From GCA-2748575 sp965222725 (GTDB lineage Bacteria > Pseudomonadota > Gammaproteobacteria > Pseudomonadales > Ketobacteraceae): DNA of 64,000 nt. Where the stretch lies: positions 5,766,001 through 5,830,000 of the forward strand of contig OZ244969.1 of NCBI GenBank assembly GCA_965222725.1. Direction: 5' to 3'. The notes beneath the pieces are model-generated. The model was not told the DNA's origin and ran no database searches. It saw nothing but the letters and a program-made list of their open reading frames with translations. Positions within the stretch are counted from its first letter, which is position 1; each line of letters begins with the position of its first letter. Both the position numbers and the translations under genes were made by a program. This document shows positions 8,318-17,018 of this stretch, piece after piece.

Positions 8318-9935
8318 AATCCCGGGCAAAGTTTTCCATGGTCTGTAGCAGCACCTGCATATCCATCGCCTCTTCGAGTACATCTGTGAGCTGGTCAAAG
8401 GCTGCTTCCCGCGCCGCGCCATAATCAAAATCATCCAGTGCATCTTTCTTGTCCAGCCCCGCCCATAACAGCAAGGCCTTGAGGGCTTCCGGGTGATCAA
8501 AGACGCCATGCCAGTAGGTTCCCACCAGCTGACCATCGGCAGAAATCAGTCCATCCTCTTTACCGTCAGTGGTTTTCAGCAAGGGCATGAACTGTGGCGC
8601 GCCCTGATCTTTTGCAAGCTGGATCTGCGTAACTTCCTGCCTAACCTTCTGCGTAACCTTCTGCGTAACCTTCTGCGTAACCTTTTGCGTAACTTTCTGT
8701 GTAACCTTTTGTGAAACTCTCTGTGTAACCTTTTGTGAAACCCCGGCATGAATTTCATAACCGGTGGCTTTGGCAACGGGGTAATCATCTACGGCAAAAA
8801 ACAATTCGCCGGTTACCTGTGTCAGGGTTTTATCACTGGCCAGGGTGGTTGCAATGGGCAGGTAACCCAGCCCGGCCATGTCGGCACAATCCGATTCCAC
8901 TTTTAACGGGTCCAGTATCTGTTGCCCCAGCATCTGATAGCCGCCGCAAATCCCCAGCAGTTTGCCGCCATAACGCAGGTGTTTTTGCAGCCTTGTTTCC
9001 CACCCCTGTTCCCGCAGCCAGGCAAGATCGGCCATCACACTTTTACTGCCAGGCAGAATGATTAAATCTGCCGGTGGCGGTGTTTCGCCGGGGCCGACAA
9101 ACTGCAGATTAACCTTGGGGTGCAAACGTAAGGCATCAAAGTCGGTATGATTACTGATGCGCGGGATTACCGGCACCACCACATTTAAAGCGGTTTCTCC
9201 GGTCACGTTTTCAGATTTAATGGCGTCTTCCGCTTCAATATGTAGTCCGTGCAGATAAGGCAACACACCAAACACCGGTTTACCGGTTTTATCTTCCAGC
9301 CAGTCCAGCCCTGACTGCAGCAAACGGATATCACCGCGGAACTTGTTGATCACAAAACCCAGTGTGCGCTGCTGCTCCGATTCGGATAACAACGCCAGGG
9401 TTCCCACCAGGTGGGCAAACACACCGCCGCGATCAATATCCGCTACCAGGATCACCGGGCAATTTACCGCTTCAGCAAAGCCCATGTTAGCGATATCGTT
9501 TTCCCGCAGATTAATTTCTGCCGGGCTGCCGGCGCCTTCCACCACAATCACATCGTATTCCGCCTGCAGCTTTTGAAAGCTGTCCAGCACATAAGGCAGC
9601 AACAGTTTTTTATGGCCCTGGTATTTCATGGCATCCAGATTATCCAGGGCCTTACCCTGCACTATGACCTGAGCCTGGCGATCCGTGGTGGGTTTCAATA
9701 GCACCGGGTTCATATGCACCGTGGGCGCCACGCCCGCCGCCTGGGCCTGCACCGCCTGAGCCCGGCCAATTTCGCCGCCACAGTCAGTTACCGCACTGTT
9801 CAGGGCCATGTTCTGGGGCTTGAAAGGTGCCACCCGGTATCCGCGCCGGGCAAACCAGCGGCACAACCCCGCTACCAGCACCGATTTTCCGGCATCGGAG
9901 GTGGTGCCCTGAACCATAATGACCATTGAATTCAT
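8316..9935 (-). CDS. cobQ: Cobyric acid synthase with a 40-residue tandem-repeat insert
   Basis: CobQ uses glutamine and ATP to amidate the b, d, e and g carboxyls of adenosylcobyrinic acid a,c-diamide. The 539-residue protein has the N-terminal dethiobiotin-synthetase-like P-loop GTTSDAGKS (10-18), FKPQNMALNS, and a glutamine-amidotransferase domain with the nucleophile in GICGGYQMLG and the histidine in GTYWHGVFDHPE. Normal members are about 490 residues. The excess is a run of KVTQ-like repeats placed between GYEIHAG and the final GTYWHG block, encoded by ten 12-bp units (8625-8744). CobQ is on the minus strand inside an otherwise plus-strand cluster. The start at 9935 has GGAAG 8 nt upstream; ATGs at 9926 and 9917 are alternatives. 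Confidence 0.95.
   Translation of the reverse strand: MNSMVIMVQGTTSDAGKSVLVAGLCRWFARRGYRVAPFKPQNMALNSAVTDCGGEIGRAQAVQAQAAGVAPTVHMNPVLLKPTTDRQAQVIVQGKALDNLDAMKYQGHKKLLLPYVLDSFQKLQAEYDVIVVEGAGSPAEINLRENDIANMGFAEAVNCPVILVADIDRGGVFAHLVGTLALLSESEQQRTLGFVINKFRGDIRLLQSGLDWLEDKTGKPVFGVLPYLHGLHIEAEDAIKSENVTGETALNVVVPVIPRISNHTDFDALRLHPKVNLQFVGPGETPPPADLIILPGSKSVMADLAWLREQGWETRLQKHLRYGGKLLGICGGYQMLGQQILDPLKVESDCADMAGLGYLPIATTLASDKTLTQVTGELFFAVDDYPVAKATGYEIHAGVSQKVTQRVSQKVTQKVTQKVTQKVTQKVTQKVRQEVTQIQLAKDQGAPQFMPLLKTTDGKEDGLISADGQLVGTYWHGVFDHPEALKALLLWAGLDKKDALDDFDYGAAREAAFDQLTDVLEEAMDMQVLLQTMENFARD
8625..8744. repeat. Ten 12-bp tandem units inside cobQ
   Basis: Units follow the plus-strand pattern (C/T)TGCGTAACCTT, the central three being identical, with divergence toward both ends. 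On the coding strand each unit gives K-V-T/S-Q or a close variant. The 12-bp period keeps frame whatever the copy number. Confidence 0.95.
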
Positions 9936-9979
9936 GATACACTTCCCGGCTTTGTGATAACGCCTGTTCGCCCAGGCAA

Positions 9980-11023
9980 TTGATGATTTATGAACGCGAT
10001 ATGCTGATCAGTCTTGCGATTATGCTTGCGGCCCTGCTGCTGGACAGAATGCTGGGAGAACCCAGAGTTCACCACCCGCTGGTGCTGTTCGGAAACCTGG
10101 CCAACCGGCTGGAACGCCACTGGAACCAAGGCCCGGACCAGAGCCCGGATCAGAGCGTAAACCGCCGTACCCGTGGCCTTATCGCCTGGCTGCTGGCCGT
10201 CGGGTTGATTACTCTTGTGTTCGCACTGGCAGACGGGCTGCTGCGTTCCGTATCGGAAACCCTGCACCTTATCGCCTCCGCTGTGGTGCTCTACCTCTGT
10301 ATCGGCTGGCAGAGTTTAAAGGAACATATGCTGGCAATCCACCGGCCGCTGGAACAGGACAACCTGAGCAGCGCCCGCCAGGCCTGCGCCATGGTAGTGA
10401 GCCGGGACACGGATCACCTGTCCGCCGGCGAAATCGCCAAAGCTGCGGTGGAATCCACGCTGGAAAACGGCAGTGACGGCATCTTCGCCGCCCTGTTCTG
10501 GTTTGCCTTACTGGGGCTTCCCGGCGTGGTGCTGTACCGACTCAGCAACACGCTGGATGCCATGTGGGGGTATCGTACCGATCGCTTTGCCGGATTTGGC
10601 TGGTGGGCGGCCAAGGCCGATGATGTGTTTAACTGGATTCCGGCCCGGATAACAGCGTTTTTCTATATGTTCAGCCCATTGGTTCATGCCCTGAAGCCCG
10701 CTATGTTTGCCGGCGATAGCGCCAGGACAAAACCAACGTTTGCTGAGGCAATGGCACTAATCCGCTGTGCCCGCAACAACTGGCTGGAACAGGCGCCACT
10801 GTTAGCCAGCCCCAACGGCGGCCCGGTGATGGTAACCGGCGCCACGGTGCTGAATATCAAACTGGGCGGCCCTGCCCGTTATCATGGTGAGCTGCAGGAT
10901 AAAGCGTTTTTTGGTGGTGCAGAGCCCGCCGCGGCGGATGATATTCCACGGGCACTGGCACTGGTCAATCTGGCGTTATCAGCCTGGGTAGTACTGGGCG
11001 CATTGCTGGCGGCAGTGCTATGA
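9980..11023 (+). CDS. cbiB: Adenosylcobinamide-phosphate synthase
   Basis: CbiB (named CobD in aerobic-pathway nomenclature) is an inner-membrane enzyme that attaches (R)-1-aminopropan-2-ol phosphate to adenosylcobyric acid. The 347-residue protein contains LLLDRMLGEPRVHHPLV near the start, and ESTLENGSDGIFAALFWFALLG, YRLSNTLDAMWGYR and KADDVFNWIPARITAF, all typical of the family. Residues about 52-59 hold two tandem PDQS units encoded by a duplicated 12-bp unit. ATGs at 9980, 9983 and 10001 are all possible; an AGG at 9974-9976 favours the first two. Only 44 nt separate it from the divergent cobQ start, and its stop overlaps the next gene's ATG. Confidence 0.94.
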   Translation: MMIYERDMLISLAIMLAALLLDRMLGEPRVHHPLVLFGNLANRLERHWNQGPDQSPDQSVNRRTRGLIAWLLAVGLITLVFALADGLLRSVSETLHLIASAVVLYLCIGWQSLKEHMLAIHRPLEQDNLSSARQACAMVVSRDTDHLSAGEIAKAAVESTLENGSDGIFAALFWFALLGLPGVVLYRLSNTLDAMWGYRTDRFAGFGWWAAKADDVFNWIPARITAFFYMFSPLVHALKPAMFAGDSARTKPTFAEAMALIRCARNNWLEQAPLLASPNGGPVMVTGATVLNIKLGGPARYHGELQDKAFFGGAEPAAADDIPRALALVNLALSAWVVLGALLAAVL

Positions 11024-12150
11024 ACCTGCTCCACCGGTTAAGGCAAAAACAACAGGCCACTGAACACAACAAGCCACCGATCCACGGGGGCCGGCTGCAG
11101 ATGGCTATTACCAATTCCCGCGACATTTCCCACGCCAGTGCCAGTGAATGGCTGGATCTATCCACCGGTATCAATCCACATCCCTGGCCAGTGCCTGACC
11201 TTCCTTCGTCTTGCTGGCAGCGTCTGCCGGAAAACGCCGAACAGCTGAAACAGTCTGCCCGCCATTACTATGGTGGTGCACTGCCAGGTTCGGAACATAC
11301 GGAGCTGCTGGCCATGCCCGGCTCCCAGTGGTTTATACAAACGTTTCCGCGCCTGGTTGCTGAGGTTTGTTCAACGAAAGATTCGCCACTGTCGGTATTG
11401 ATTCCGGATATCGGTTTTTCAGAACACGGTTACTGGTGGCGAAACCACGCTCAGCAGATTGAACAGTATCATGAGGCGGCGGTAACTGAATTGCTGGAAG
11501 CGGATATTCAGGCCGATGTTCTGGTGCTGATTAATCCCAACAACCCCAGCAGCCAGCAGGTGCCTGCACGACGTATACGGGACGCGGCCACGCGCAATGC
11601 GGAAACCGTTTTTATTATTGACGAGGCCTTTATGGATAGCCGCCCGGAACATTCCCTGCTGAATACGGGCGCACCCCTGCCGGACAATCTGATTCTGTTG
11701 CGCTCCATGGGGAAGTTTTTTGGCCTGGCCGGCCTGCGGGTTGGGTTTTGCATCGCCGACAGCAGCATCTGCCGGCTGCTGGAAAAAGAACTGGGGCCCT
11801 GGCCCATGGCCACCGCCAGCGAGCAGCTGGCGATTCAGGCACTGAACGACACCCACTGGCAGGCACAGGCAAGACAGCAACTGCAAAGGCTGTCCGCATT
11901 ACAATTCGACCTGTTAAAAACAGCGTTCAAAAGCGGCCCGCGCCTGTATCGCAATGATTTTTTTATTACCCTGGATTTTCACTCCCCGGATGCGGCCGAC
12001 AGATTTCATCAGGCACTTCTGCAACAGGCTGTGCTGAGCCGGCGCATTGAGAACAGCGCACTGGTACGGCTGGGCCTGGCGCGGGAAGACGAGCTGGCGC
12101 TGTTGCAGCAACGTTTGCAGGCAGTGCTGGCGAATAACCCCGCCCTATAG
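11020..12150 (+). CDS. cobD: L-threonine-O-3-phosphate decarboxylase
   Basis: This PLP enzyme (CobD in Salmonella naming, CobC in Pseudomonas denitrificans naming) makes aminopropanol phosphate, the substrate of the CbiB encoded just upstream. The 376-residue fold-type I aminotransferase-like protein has HGG near residue 22, LDLSTGINPHPWP, LVLINPNNPSSQQVP, VFIIDEAFMD and the PLP lysine in LLRSMGKFFGLAGLRVGF. The start codon overlaps the cbiB stop (ATGA), so the pair is translationally coupled. A hairpin about 60 nt after the stop probably ends the transcript. Confidence 0.93.
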   Translation: MNLLHRLRQKQQATEHNKPPIHGGRLQMAITNSRDISHASASEWLDLSTGINPHPWPVPDLPSSCWQRLPENAEQLKQSARHYYGGALPGSEHTELLAMPGSQWFIQTFPRLVAEVCSTKDSPLSVLIPDIGFSEHGYWWRNHAQQIEQYHEAAVTELLEADIQADVLVLINPNNPSSQQVPARRIRDAATRNAETVFIIDEAFMDSRPEHSLLNTGAPLPDNLILLRSMGKFFGLAGLRVGFCIADSSICRLLEKELGPWPMATASEQLAIQALNDTHWQAQARQQLQRLSALQFDLLKTAFKSGPRLYRNDFFITLDFHSPDAADRFHQALLQQAVLSRRIENSALVRLGLAREDELALLQQRLQAVLANNPAL

Positions 12151-12178
12151 CGCCTGATTTTTAGAGGCAGCAACGCCA

Positions 12179-12191
12179 TTCCAGCCAAAGT
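12179..12191 (+). repeat. 13-bp element shared with the S15-hydrolase leader
   Basis: TTCCAGCCAAAGT here, upstream of the TetR gene, recurs exactly at 16989-17001, directly beside the operator pair of the hydrolase gene. Function unknown; a shared regulatory site is possible. Confidence 0.4.
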
Positions 12192-12208
12192 TAGCGGCAA
12201 AAACAATC

Positions 12209-12235
12209 CCGCTTGTTGGCCGGCAAGCGGCTTTT
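12209..12235 (+). terminator. Terminator hairpin after cobD
   Basis: A perfect 7-bp stem CCGCTTG/CAAGCGG with an 8-nt loop is followed by CTTTTCG. It lies 59 nt past the cobD stop and ahead of the TetR gene on the same strand, so it probably closes the cobalamin transcript. Confidence 0.6.
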
Positions 12236-12283
12236 CGTTAAGATTGAACGCTGTAACTTTCGCAAACGAAGACATTTAATCCT

Positions 12284-12928
12284 GTGAATCAAAAAACCAG
12301 TTCCAGAAAATATGCCGGTCAGAGCGAATCCGAACGTATCCGGGAGCGAAGGGAAAAGTTTCTTGAAGCAGGCCTGGAAATTTTCGGCACCGTTGGACTG
12401 CGTGGCGCCAAAGTGCGGGCCCTCTGCAAAGAGGCTGGCCTGACGGAACGTTACTTCTATGAATCCTTTGCGAATGTGGAAGCGCTGTTTATTGCTGTAT
12501 CTGAATGGCAGAACAGCAGAATTTTCGAATTCTTTGCCAGTGAACTACCCCAATTGCCCGGTGACCTGGAAGACCGGATTCGCGCCGCCCTGAACCTGTA
12601 TTTTGACCTGATGCGCAACGAGCGACTGGCCCGGGTACGACTGGTTGAAAGCATGGTGGGCAGCGAAAAAATCCGTGAAAGACACATCGCGGAAATCCGC
12701 CAGTTCGGCAAAATCGCCGCCCAGTTTATTCGTATCGACAACCCTGGCCTTGCCATTTCCGATGAACTGCTGGAAACCATGGGAATGGCGATCAACGGGG
12801 CCATTAATACCCTGGTTACCCAGTGGATGCTGGAAGGCTACAGCACGCCCCAGGACACCGTGGTTTCCGGGGCGGTACTGGCGGTGAAAGGCATGATGAC
12901 GGAAATCCGGGCTCACCAGGAACCGTAA
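12284..12928 (+). CDS. TetR/AcrR-family transcriptional regulator
   Basis: The 214-residue protein has an N-terminal TetR helix-turn-helix (about residues 22-70): RREKFLEAGLEIFG, then LRGAKVRALCKEAGL and TERYFYESFANVEALF. A variable helical ligand domain follows. The start is a GTG with a poor Shine-Dalgarno; the polar N-terminus before the HTH is short. It converges with the sterol-oxidase-like gene (31-nt gap), and the natural target is the paired palindrome at the start of the oxidase/hydrolase transcript. That target assignment is inference, because no equal palindrome is visible in front of the regulator itself; only a 13-bp element is shared between the two promoter regions. Confidence 0.88.
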   Translation: MNQKTSSRKYAGQSESERIRERREKFLEAGLEIFGTVGLRGAKVRALCKEAGLTERYFYESFANVEALFIAVSEWQNSRIFEFFASELPQLPGDLEDRIRAALNLYFDLMRNERLARVRLVESMVGSEKIRERHIAEIRQFGKIAAQFIRIDNPGLAISDELLETMGMAINGAINTLVTQWMLEGYSTPQDTVVSGAVLAVKGMMTEIRAHQEP

Positions 12929-12959
12929 AATTTCCGCCCTCACTATCAGTGTCCAACCG

Positions 12960-14735
12960 CTATCCCAGCAACTTGTCCAGATGGCTGTTGGAAAACACCC
13001 CATGGGGATCCGTGGCTTTTAATTGTCGCGCCGCAAAATCCCAGTTGGCATCCTCGCTGTAACCCTGCCGCCAGGTATCGGGAAATATTTCCAGCAGCTT
13101 TTCATCGTGGGTCCAGGCACCACCGTAAACACCATCGGCACTGTAAGCATGGCCTTTGGTCCACTCGGGTCGCACAATCGCATAGCTCTGATAGTTACTC
13201 AGAAACCAGTCTTCCAGACGGGCATTGAACTCACCGGCGTCCGGCTGATCCACATTATTGTTCAGGGCAAACCAGATGATGGTGTCTTTATCCGGATGAT
13301 CCGGATGGGGCCGTGCCCCGGACAATGTGGGTTCCACCGCATTGGGAATCAGCACATCCGCGGCATGATCCAGCCCCTGAGCACGCAATTCAAACGGCCC
13401 GGTGTAGGGATACCTGCGCTGCGCCTTGTATTCATTAATCAGCTGGGTGAAATACTGAAAAAACTCACCCAATGCCCGCTGCAGGTTTTCCCGGGCAATA
13501 ATCACACCCCAGGCGGCCACGGTTTTTCTGGGTGTTAAGGGTTCCACATACAAGGTGGTGGTATAGGCGGATCCCCACAGATCATTCACCTGGGTTGCCG
13601 GATCGCTGTTTTCAATAATGTCTTTTACCCCGTTGGCCGAGGACCGGTTATAGGTAGGTACCACCAGCGACGGAAAAGTTCGCAGTGCCGACGACAGGGT
13701 ATCCGCCAGAACCGGCGCCATTTCAATATCCGTGTAGTTATAGGGATCGGTCACTTCCCGGGCGCTGGCTGGTTTTTCCGGGGTCACTGTCCACATTTTT
13801 ACCCAGGCGGTTTCGGCCGGATTAAAGGGATAATAAATCACATCCACGGTACCGAAACGATCACTCAAACTGGCAAAGGAGTTTTCTGTCTGGTTTTCCG
13901 GTAATGCCAGCAGTTCATTGATATTCATATCGGCACGACTGGTACAGCGAATCTTGAGATTAGGACCCGCCTGTAATTTAACACGGGTGATAAAGGCGCG
14001 CCCCAGGCAGGTTAACAGGGGGCCAATGGCGGGGTCGTCCCGCTGGTAGGTTTTCAGCACGTATTGATTCAGTGCCGGCTCCCACACCACAGCCGTCAGC
14101 TCCAGCACCAGATTACTTAATGTTCCCCAGGAATGACCGGCCGCCATGGTTTCATCTTTTTTGGGAACCGCGGCACCATGGGCATTCATTGCCAGGGCCC
14201 CGGCAATGGAAATGCCGCCGGGCGCCGTGGTGTGATAAAGCCCCAGATCATAGGCTTCCAGTTCGCGACAGATATCCTCGATATAGGCACCCGCTCCCGC
14301 AGTAATGGACGCCACATCACTGACCACATCTACACTCAGATCGGTCATGTAATCATGGGTGTTCACCAGCACCACATTTTCACCATTGTGCCCCCGCGGC
14401 AGCAACGTGGGAGCAAAGCCATGGCCGGTACCAAAAGGCCGCAGGCGATAGCCTTCCTGCCGGGCCCAGTTCGCCAGCTTTACCACGTCTTCGCCGGATT
14501 TTGGTGAACTGAACCAGACACCGGCAATTTTGATTTCCCTGGCCCAGTTAACAAAACCCTGTTGGTATAACTCAATACCTGCCGGAAAGTTGGGTGGCTC
14601 CGGAATGGTGTTGCTGCCGGAACCTGCCACAAATTTACAGCCCGGCAAAAGTGAAACCGATGCGGTGGTGGCAACAGCGCCCCCAAGAAATTTACGCCGG
14701 CTGAACGCACCGGTGGCGTTAGTGTTACTGCTCAT
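12960..14735 (-). CDS. Exported FAD-linked sterol-oxidase-like protein (VAO family)
   Basis: The 591-residue protein starts with a twin-arginine signal (SRRKFLGGA, residues 12-20) ending in a lipobox-like LLPGC (C33), so it is probably a Tat-exported lipoprotein. A VAO/PCMH FAD domain follows, with RPFGTGHGFAPTLLPRGH; H105 is in the position where type II cholesterol oxidases attach FAD covalently. TTAPGGISIAGALAMNAHGAAVP is the second FAD block. The long C-terminal part resembles the cholesterol-oxidase substrate-binding domain and ends in the family-like DPHGVFSNSHLDKLLG. The probable role is oxidation of a 3-hydroxysteroid or another bulky alcohol outside the inner membrane with O2 as acceptor. 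An AAGGGGAAA Shine-Dalgarno supports the start. It is 42 nt downstream of the S15 hydrolase gene on the same strand, so the two are probably co-transcribed. Confidence 0.8.
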   Translation of the reverse strand: MSSNTNATGAFSRRKFLGGAVATTASVSLLPGCKFVAGSGSNTIPEPPNFPAGIELYQQGFVNWAREIKIAGVWFSSPKSGEDVVKLANWARQEGYRLRPFGTGHGFAPTLLPRGHNGENVVLVNTHDYMTDLSVDVVSDVASITAGAGAYIEDICRELEAYDLGLYHTTAPGGISIAGALAMNAHGAAVPKKDETMAAGHSWGTLSNLVLELTAVVWEPALNQYVLKTYQRDDPAIGPLLTCLGRAFITRVKLQAGPNLKIRCTSRADMNINELLALPENQTENSFASLSDRFGTVDVIYYPFNPAETAWVKMWTVTPEKPASAREVTDPYNYTDIEMAPVLADTLSSALRTFPSLVVPTYNRSSANGVKDIIENSDPATQVNDLWGSAYTTTLYVEPLTPRKTVAAWGVIIARENLQRALGEFFQYFTQLINEYKAQRRYPYTGPFELRAQGLDHAADVLIPNAVEPTLSGARPHPDHPDKDTIIWFALNNNVDQPDAGEFNARLEDWFLSNYQSYAIVRPEWTKGHAYSADGVYGGAWTHDEKLLEIFPDTWRQGYSEDANWDFAARQLKATDPHGVFSNSHLDKLLG

Positions 14736-14777
14736 GTTATTTCCCCTTGGTCAAAAAATTAAAAAAAGAAACATGCG

Positions 14778-16901
14778 TCAATCAAGGACGCTAACGGGTA
14801 CCACAGGTAGTACTACGCTCGATGGATACTCGGCACTGTTGTGAATGGTCGTGACCCCACCTTCCGCCATGGCCTGGCGCGGATAGTTCAGAATGGCCTG
14901 GGCCTGGTTACTGGGGCTGATGGAAATCCGCAACCGATTGCCCTTGCGGATAATAGTGCTGGTGGGGAAGATTTCGATCTGCAGTTTGACGATTTCCCCG
15001 GGTATCAATGGCTGATTGGTGGCTTCGGTAAAATAGTGATAGGGCTGAATCATCACATTATTCACAAACCGTGAACGTTCCTGATCCACGGCCCGGCCCG
15101 ATGCCAGTAACTGGCCATTGGTAACAGGCAGGGCTTTGGCATCGGAAACCTCTTCAATCTGCACAGCGACCACCGCTTCTGTTGCGGTGCTTTCCATCCA
15201 GATATCGGCCTGAACAGGACCATTGATATAGTAGTCTTCGGCCATGGGTTCGGATTCAAACAGCAGGCGCTGCTGAGTGGAATCGCTGCTGTCCCAGAAA
15301 CAGGTCTGAGGCAGTGCCAATCCCAGCGTCCACTGTTCATAACTGCGGGTGCACTCAGAGCCATCCGTAATGGTCAGATCAAACTTGAGCAATCCGCTTT
15401 CACCGTAACCCCGGCCATAAGGCGCCGGTGGATTGGTCATGGTATGGGTTGCTTCCGCATCAACAGGGGCAGTGCGACTCAGGCTGTTATCACCGTGCAG
15501 ATACCAGCGTTCCGGCTGCATCATGGGGTGCGGCCAGTCGGTTGCCGTGGCGTAGCTATCGTTGCGGTGTTCTTCCGGTGTGCTGTCGGTGGGATAGTTT
15601 TTAACGTGCTGCACAACCTGCGGAATGTTTTCCGTGCCGGTATCCATGTCTTTCAGATACTTGTCGAACCATTGCAGCATCAGAAAATCAATGGGTGGCA
15701 CCTGATCATTACCCACATGGGACTTAACAAAGTTCACAAAGTGGGTGCCTTCATAAACCACCAGCCGGGTATCCACTTCCTGTTCACGCAGTATTTCATA
15801 TAGCAGTGGCGTACCGCGCTGGAAAATATCGTGCAGGGCACTGAAGAAAAACGTGGGCGCTTTTATCTTGTGCATATTTTCGATGGGAGAACGCAGCCGC
15901 CAGAAATCGCCGTCGTAGTTATACTCGGGGGCGCCATCCAGTGCGTTGTTGATCAGGGGCAGATGATAATCATCCAGCTGATCAATATGTTCCTGGGTGG
16001 CGCGGGTGATGGTGTCCGCATGACGGGGATTTAAAAAGGCGGTCTGCACATTCTGGGTTGCCAGCAAATGGGTGATCGACATCCACTCGCTCATGAAAAC
16101 CGCGTTCAGCATGCCGCCTATCCCCACCGTGCCCCGCATGGCATCTCCCATGGGGAGGCTGGCAAAGATGGCGTCCACCGAATCCGGGCGCCGTTGTGCG
16201 GCAAACAGTGAACTGATGGCCATGTAGGAAACACCAGCCAGCCCTACCCTGCCATTGGACCAGGGCTGGCGTTCGGCCCAGTCCAGTGCATCAGCAAAGC
16301 CCACCTGTTCCGCCTCCCCCAGCAATTCCCAGACGCCTTCGGAAGCCCCGGTACCCAGAGCATCCACGGCCACCTGGGCATACCCCCGGCGCACAATAAA
16401 GGAATCCGGTGCCCCCAGCATCAGATTGCCCGACATGCCCATAAACATCAGGCTGAGCAGATTGGTGTTATAGGCCGACTGGGTCACTATGACCGGAAAA
16501 GGCCCTTGCAACGGTTCGCCGTTTTCATCGGCCGGCAAGGTAACGCGTACACTCAGGCGCTTGCCACCGGCGGTGGTGATGTACTGCATCGGCAGAGTAA
16601 CGGCATCCGGGTAATCCGGCTCCCGGGTATAGATACCGCCACTGACGGCATCGATGGCGTCACTGACGTCCTCGTCCTGTCCGGGACTGTCGTCACTGGC
16701 TGAACCGCCGCCGGAATCGTCCGGGGCTTCTTCCACGGTTTCCGGTGCGTCCGCCGCCCGGTTGTTTGTATCCCCCGATCCCGAAGAATCACCGCCTGAA
16801 CAAGCAGCCAGTGCAAGGCCTAAAACCAACAACACACCCAGCTTTGCTGTGGCTGCCACTACGGTATCCGAAATGGTACCCGCAACTCGATCGTTCCTCA
16901 T
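14778..16901 (-). CDS. CocE/NonD-type S15 hydrolase lipoprotein
   Basis: The 707-residue protein begins with a lipoprotein signal peptide: a hydrophobic stretch ending LALAAC (C34). A Gly/Ser/Asp-rich linker (about 35-85) follows. The alpha/beta-hydrolase S15 domain contains the nucleophile elbow GVSYMA and the YAQVAVDALGTGASEG block; the His is likely in YEGTHFVNF. The C-terminal X-Pro-peptidase jelly-roll domain ends with RLRISISPSNQAQ. The family cleaves esters or acyl-peptide bonds (cocaine esterase, glutaryl-7-ACA acylases). Beside a sterol-oxidase-like lipoprotein, hydrolysis of sterol or other hydrophobic esters is a reasonable inference. AAGGA precedes the ATG by 7 nt. The promoter carries two TGACAA-N6-TTGTCA operators. 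Confidence 0.85.
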   Translation of the reverse strand: MRNDRVAGTISDTVVAATAKLGVLLVLGLALAACSGGDSSGSGDTNNRAADAPETVEEAPDDSGGGSASDDSPGQDEDVSDAIDAVSGGIYTREPDYPDAVTLPMQYITTAGGKRLSVRVTLPADENGEPLQGPFPVIVTQSAYNTNLLSLMFMGMSGNLMLGAPDSFIVRRGYAQVAVDALGTGASEGVWELLGEAEQVGFADALDWAERQPWSNGRVGLAGVSYMAISSLFAAQRRPDSVDAIFASLPMGDAMRGTVGIGGMLNAVFMSEWMSITHLLATQNVQTAFLNPRHADTITRATQEHIDQLDDYHLPLINNALDGAPEYNYDGDFWRLRSPIENMHKIKAPTFFFSALHDIFQRGTPLLYEILREQEVDTRLVVYEGTHFVNFVKSHVGNDQVPPIDFLMLQWFDKYLKDMDTGTENIPQVVQHVKNYPTDSTPEEHRNDSYATATDWPHPMMQPERWYLHGDNSLSRTAPVDAEATHTMTNPPAPYGRGYGESGLLKFDLTITDGSECTRSYEQWTLGLALPQTCFWDSSDSTQQRLLFESEPMAEDYYINGPVQADIWMESTATEAVVAVQIEEVSDAKALPVTNGQLLASGRAVDQERSRFVNNVMIQPYHYFTEATNQPLIPGEIVKLQIEIFPTSTIIRKGNRLRISISPSNQAQAILNYPRQAMAEGGVTTIHNSAEYPSSVVLPVVPVSVLD

Positions 16902-16988
16902 CTTAGCATCCTTACGATAAGCCTTTGTTTTTGTGAGGTTTTTTTATAGGAATAGCAACAACCCCATGCCACCCGGCTACCCCTGAAT

Positions 16989-17001
16989 TTCCAGCCAAAG
17001 T
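16989..17001 (+). repeat. Second copy of the 13-bp element TTCCAGCCAAAGT
   Basis: It is identical to 12179-12191 and abuts operator 1, in the expected 5' leader of the S15 hydrolase transcript. Confidence 0.4.
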
Positions 17002-17018
17002 GACAACAGGTGTTGTCA
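17001..17018. promoter_or_regulatory. Operator 1: TGACAA-N6-TTGTCA palindrome
   Basis: A perfect 8-bp inverted repeat (TGACAACA-GG-TGTTGTCA). It overlaps the -10 element and expected start point of the leftward hydrolase promoter, so a bound TetR-type protein would block initiation. Confidence 0.75.

Noticed and set aside
8625..8744. CRISPR-like array
   Set aside because: Units are contiguous 12-bp repeats without spacers and read through as protein within cobQ.
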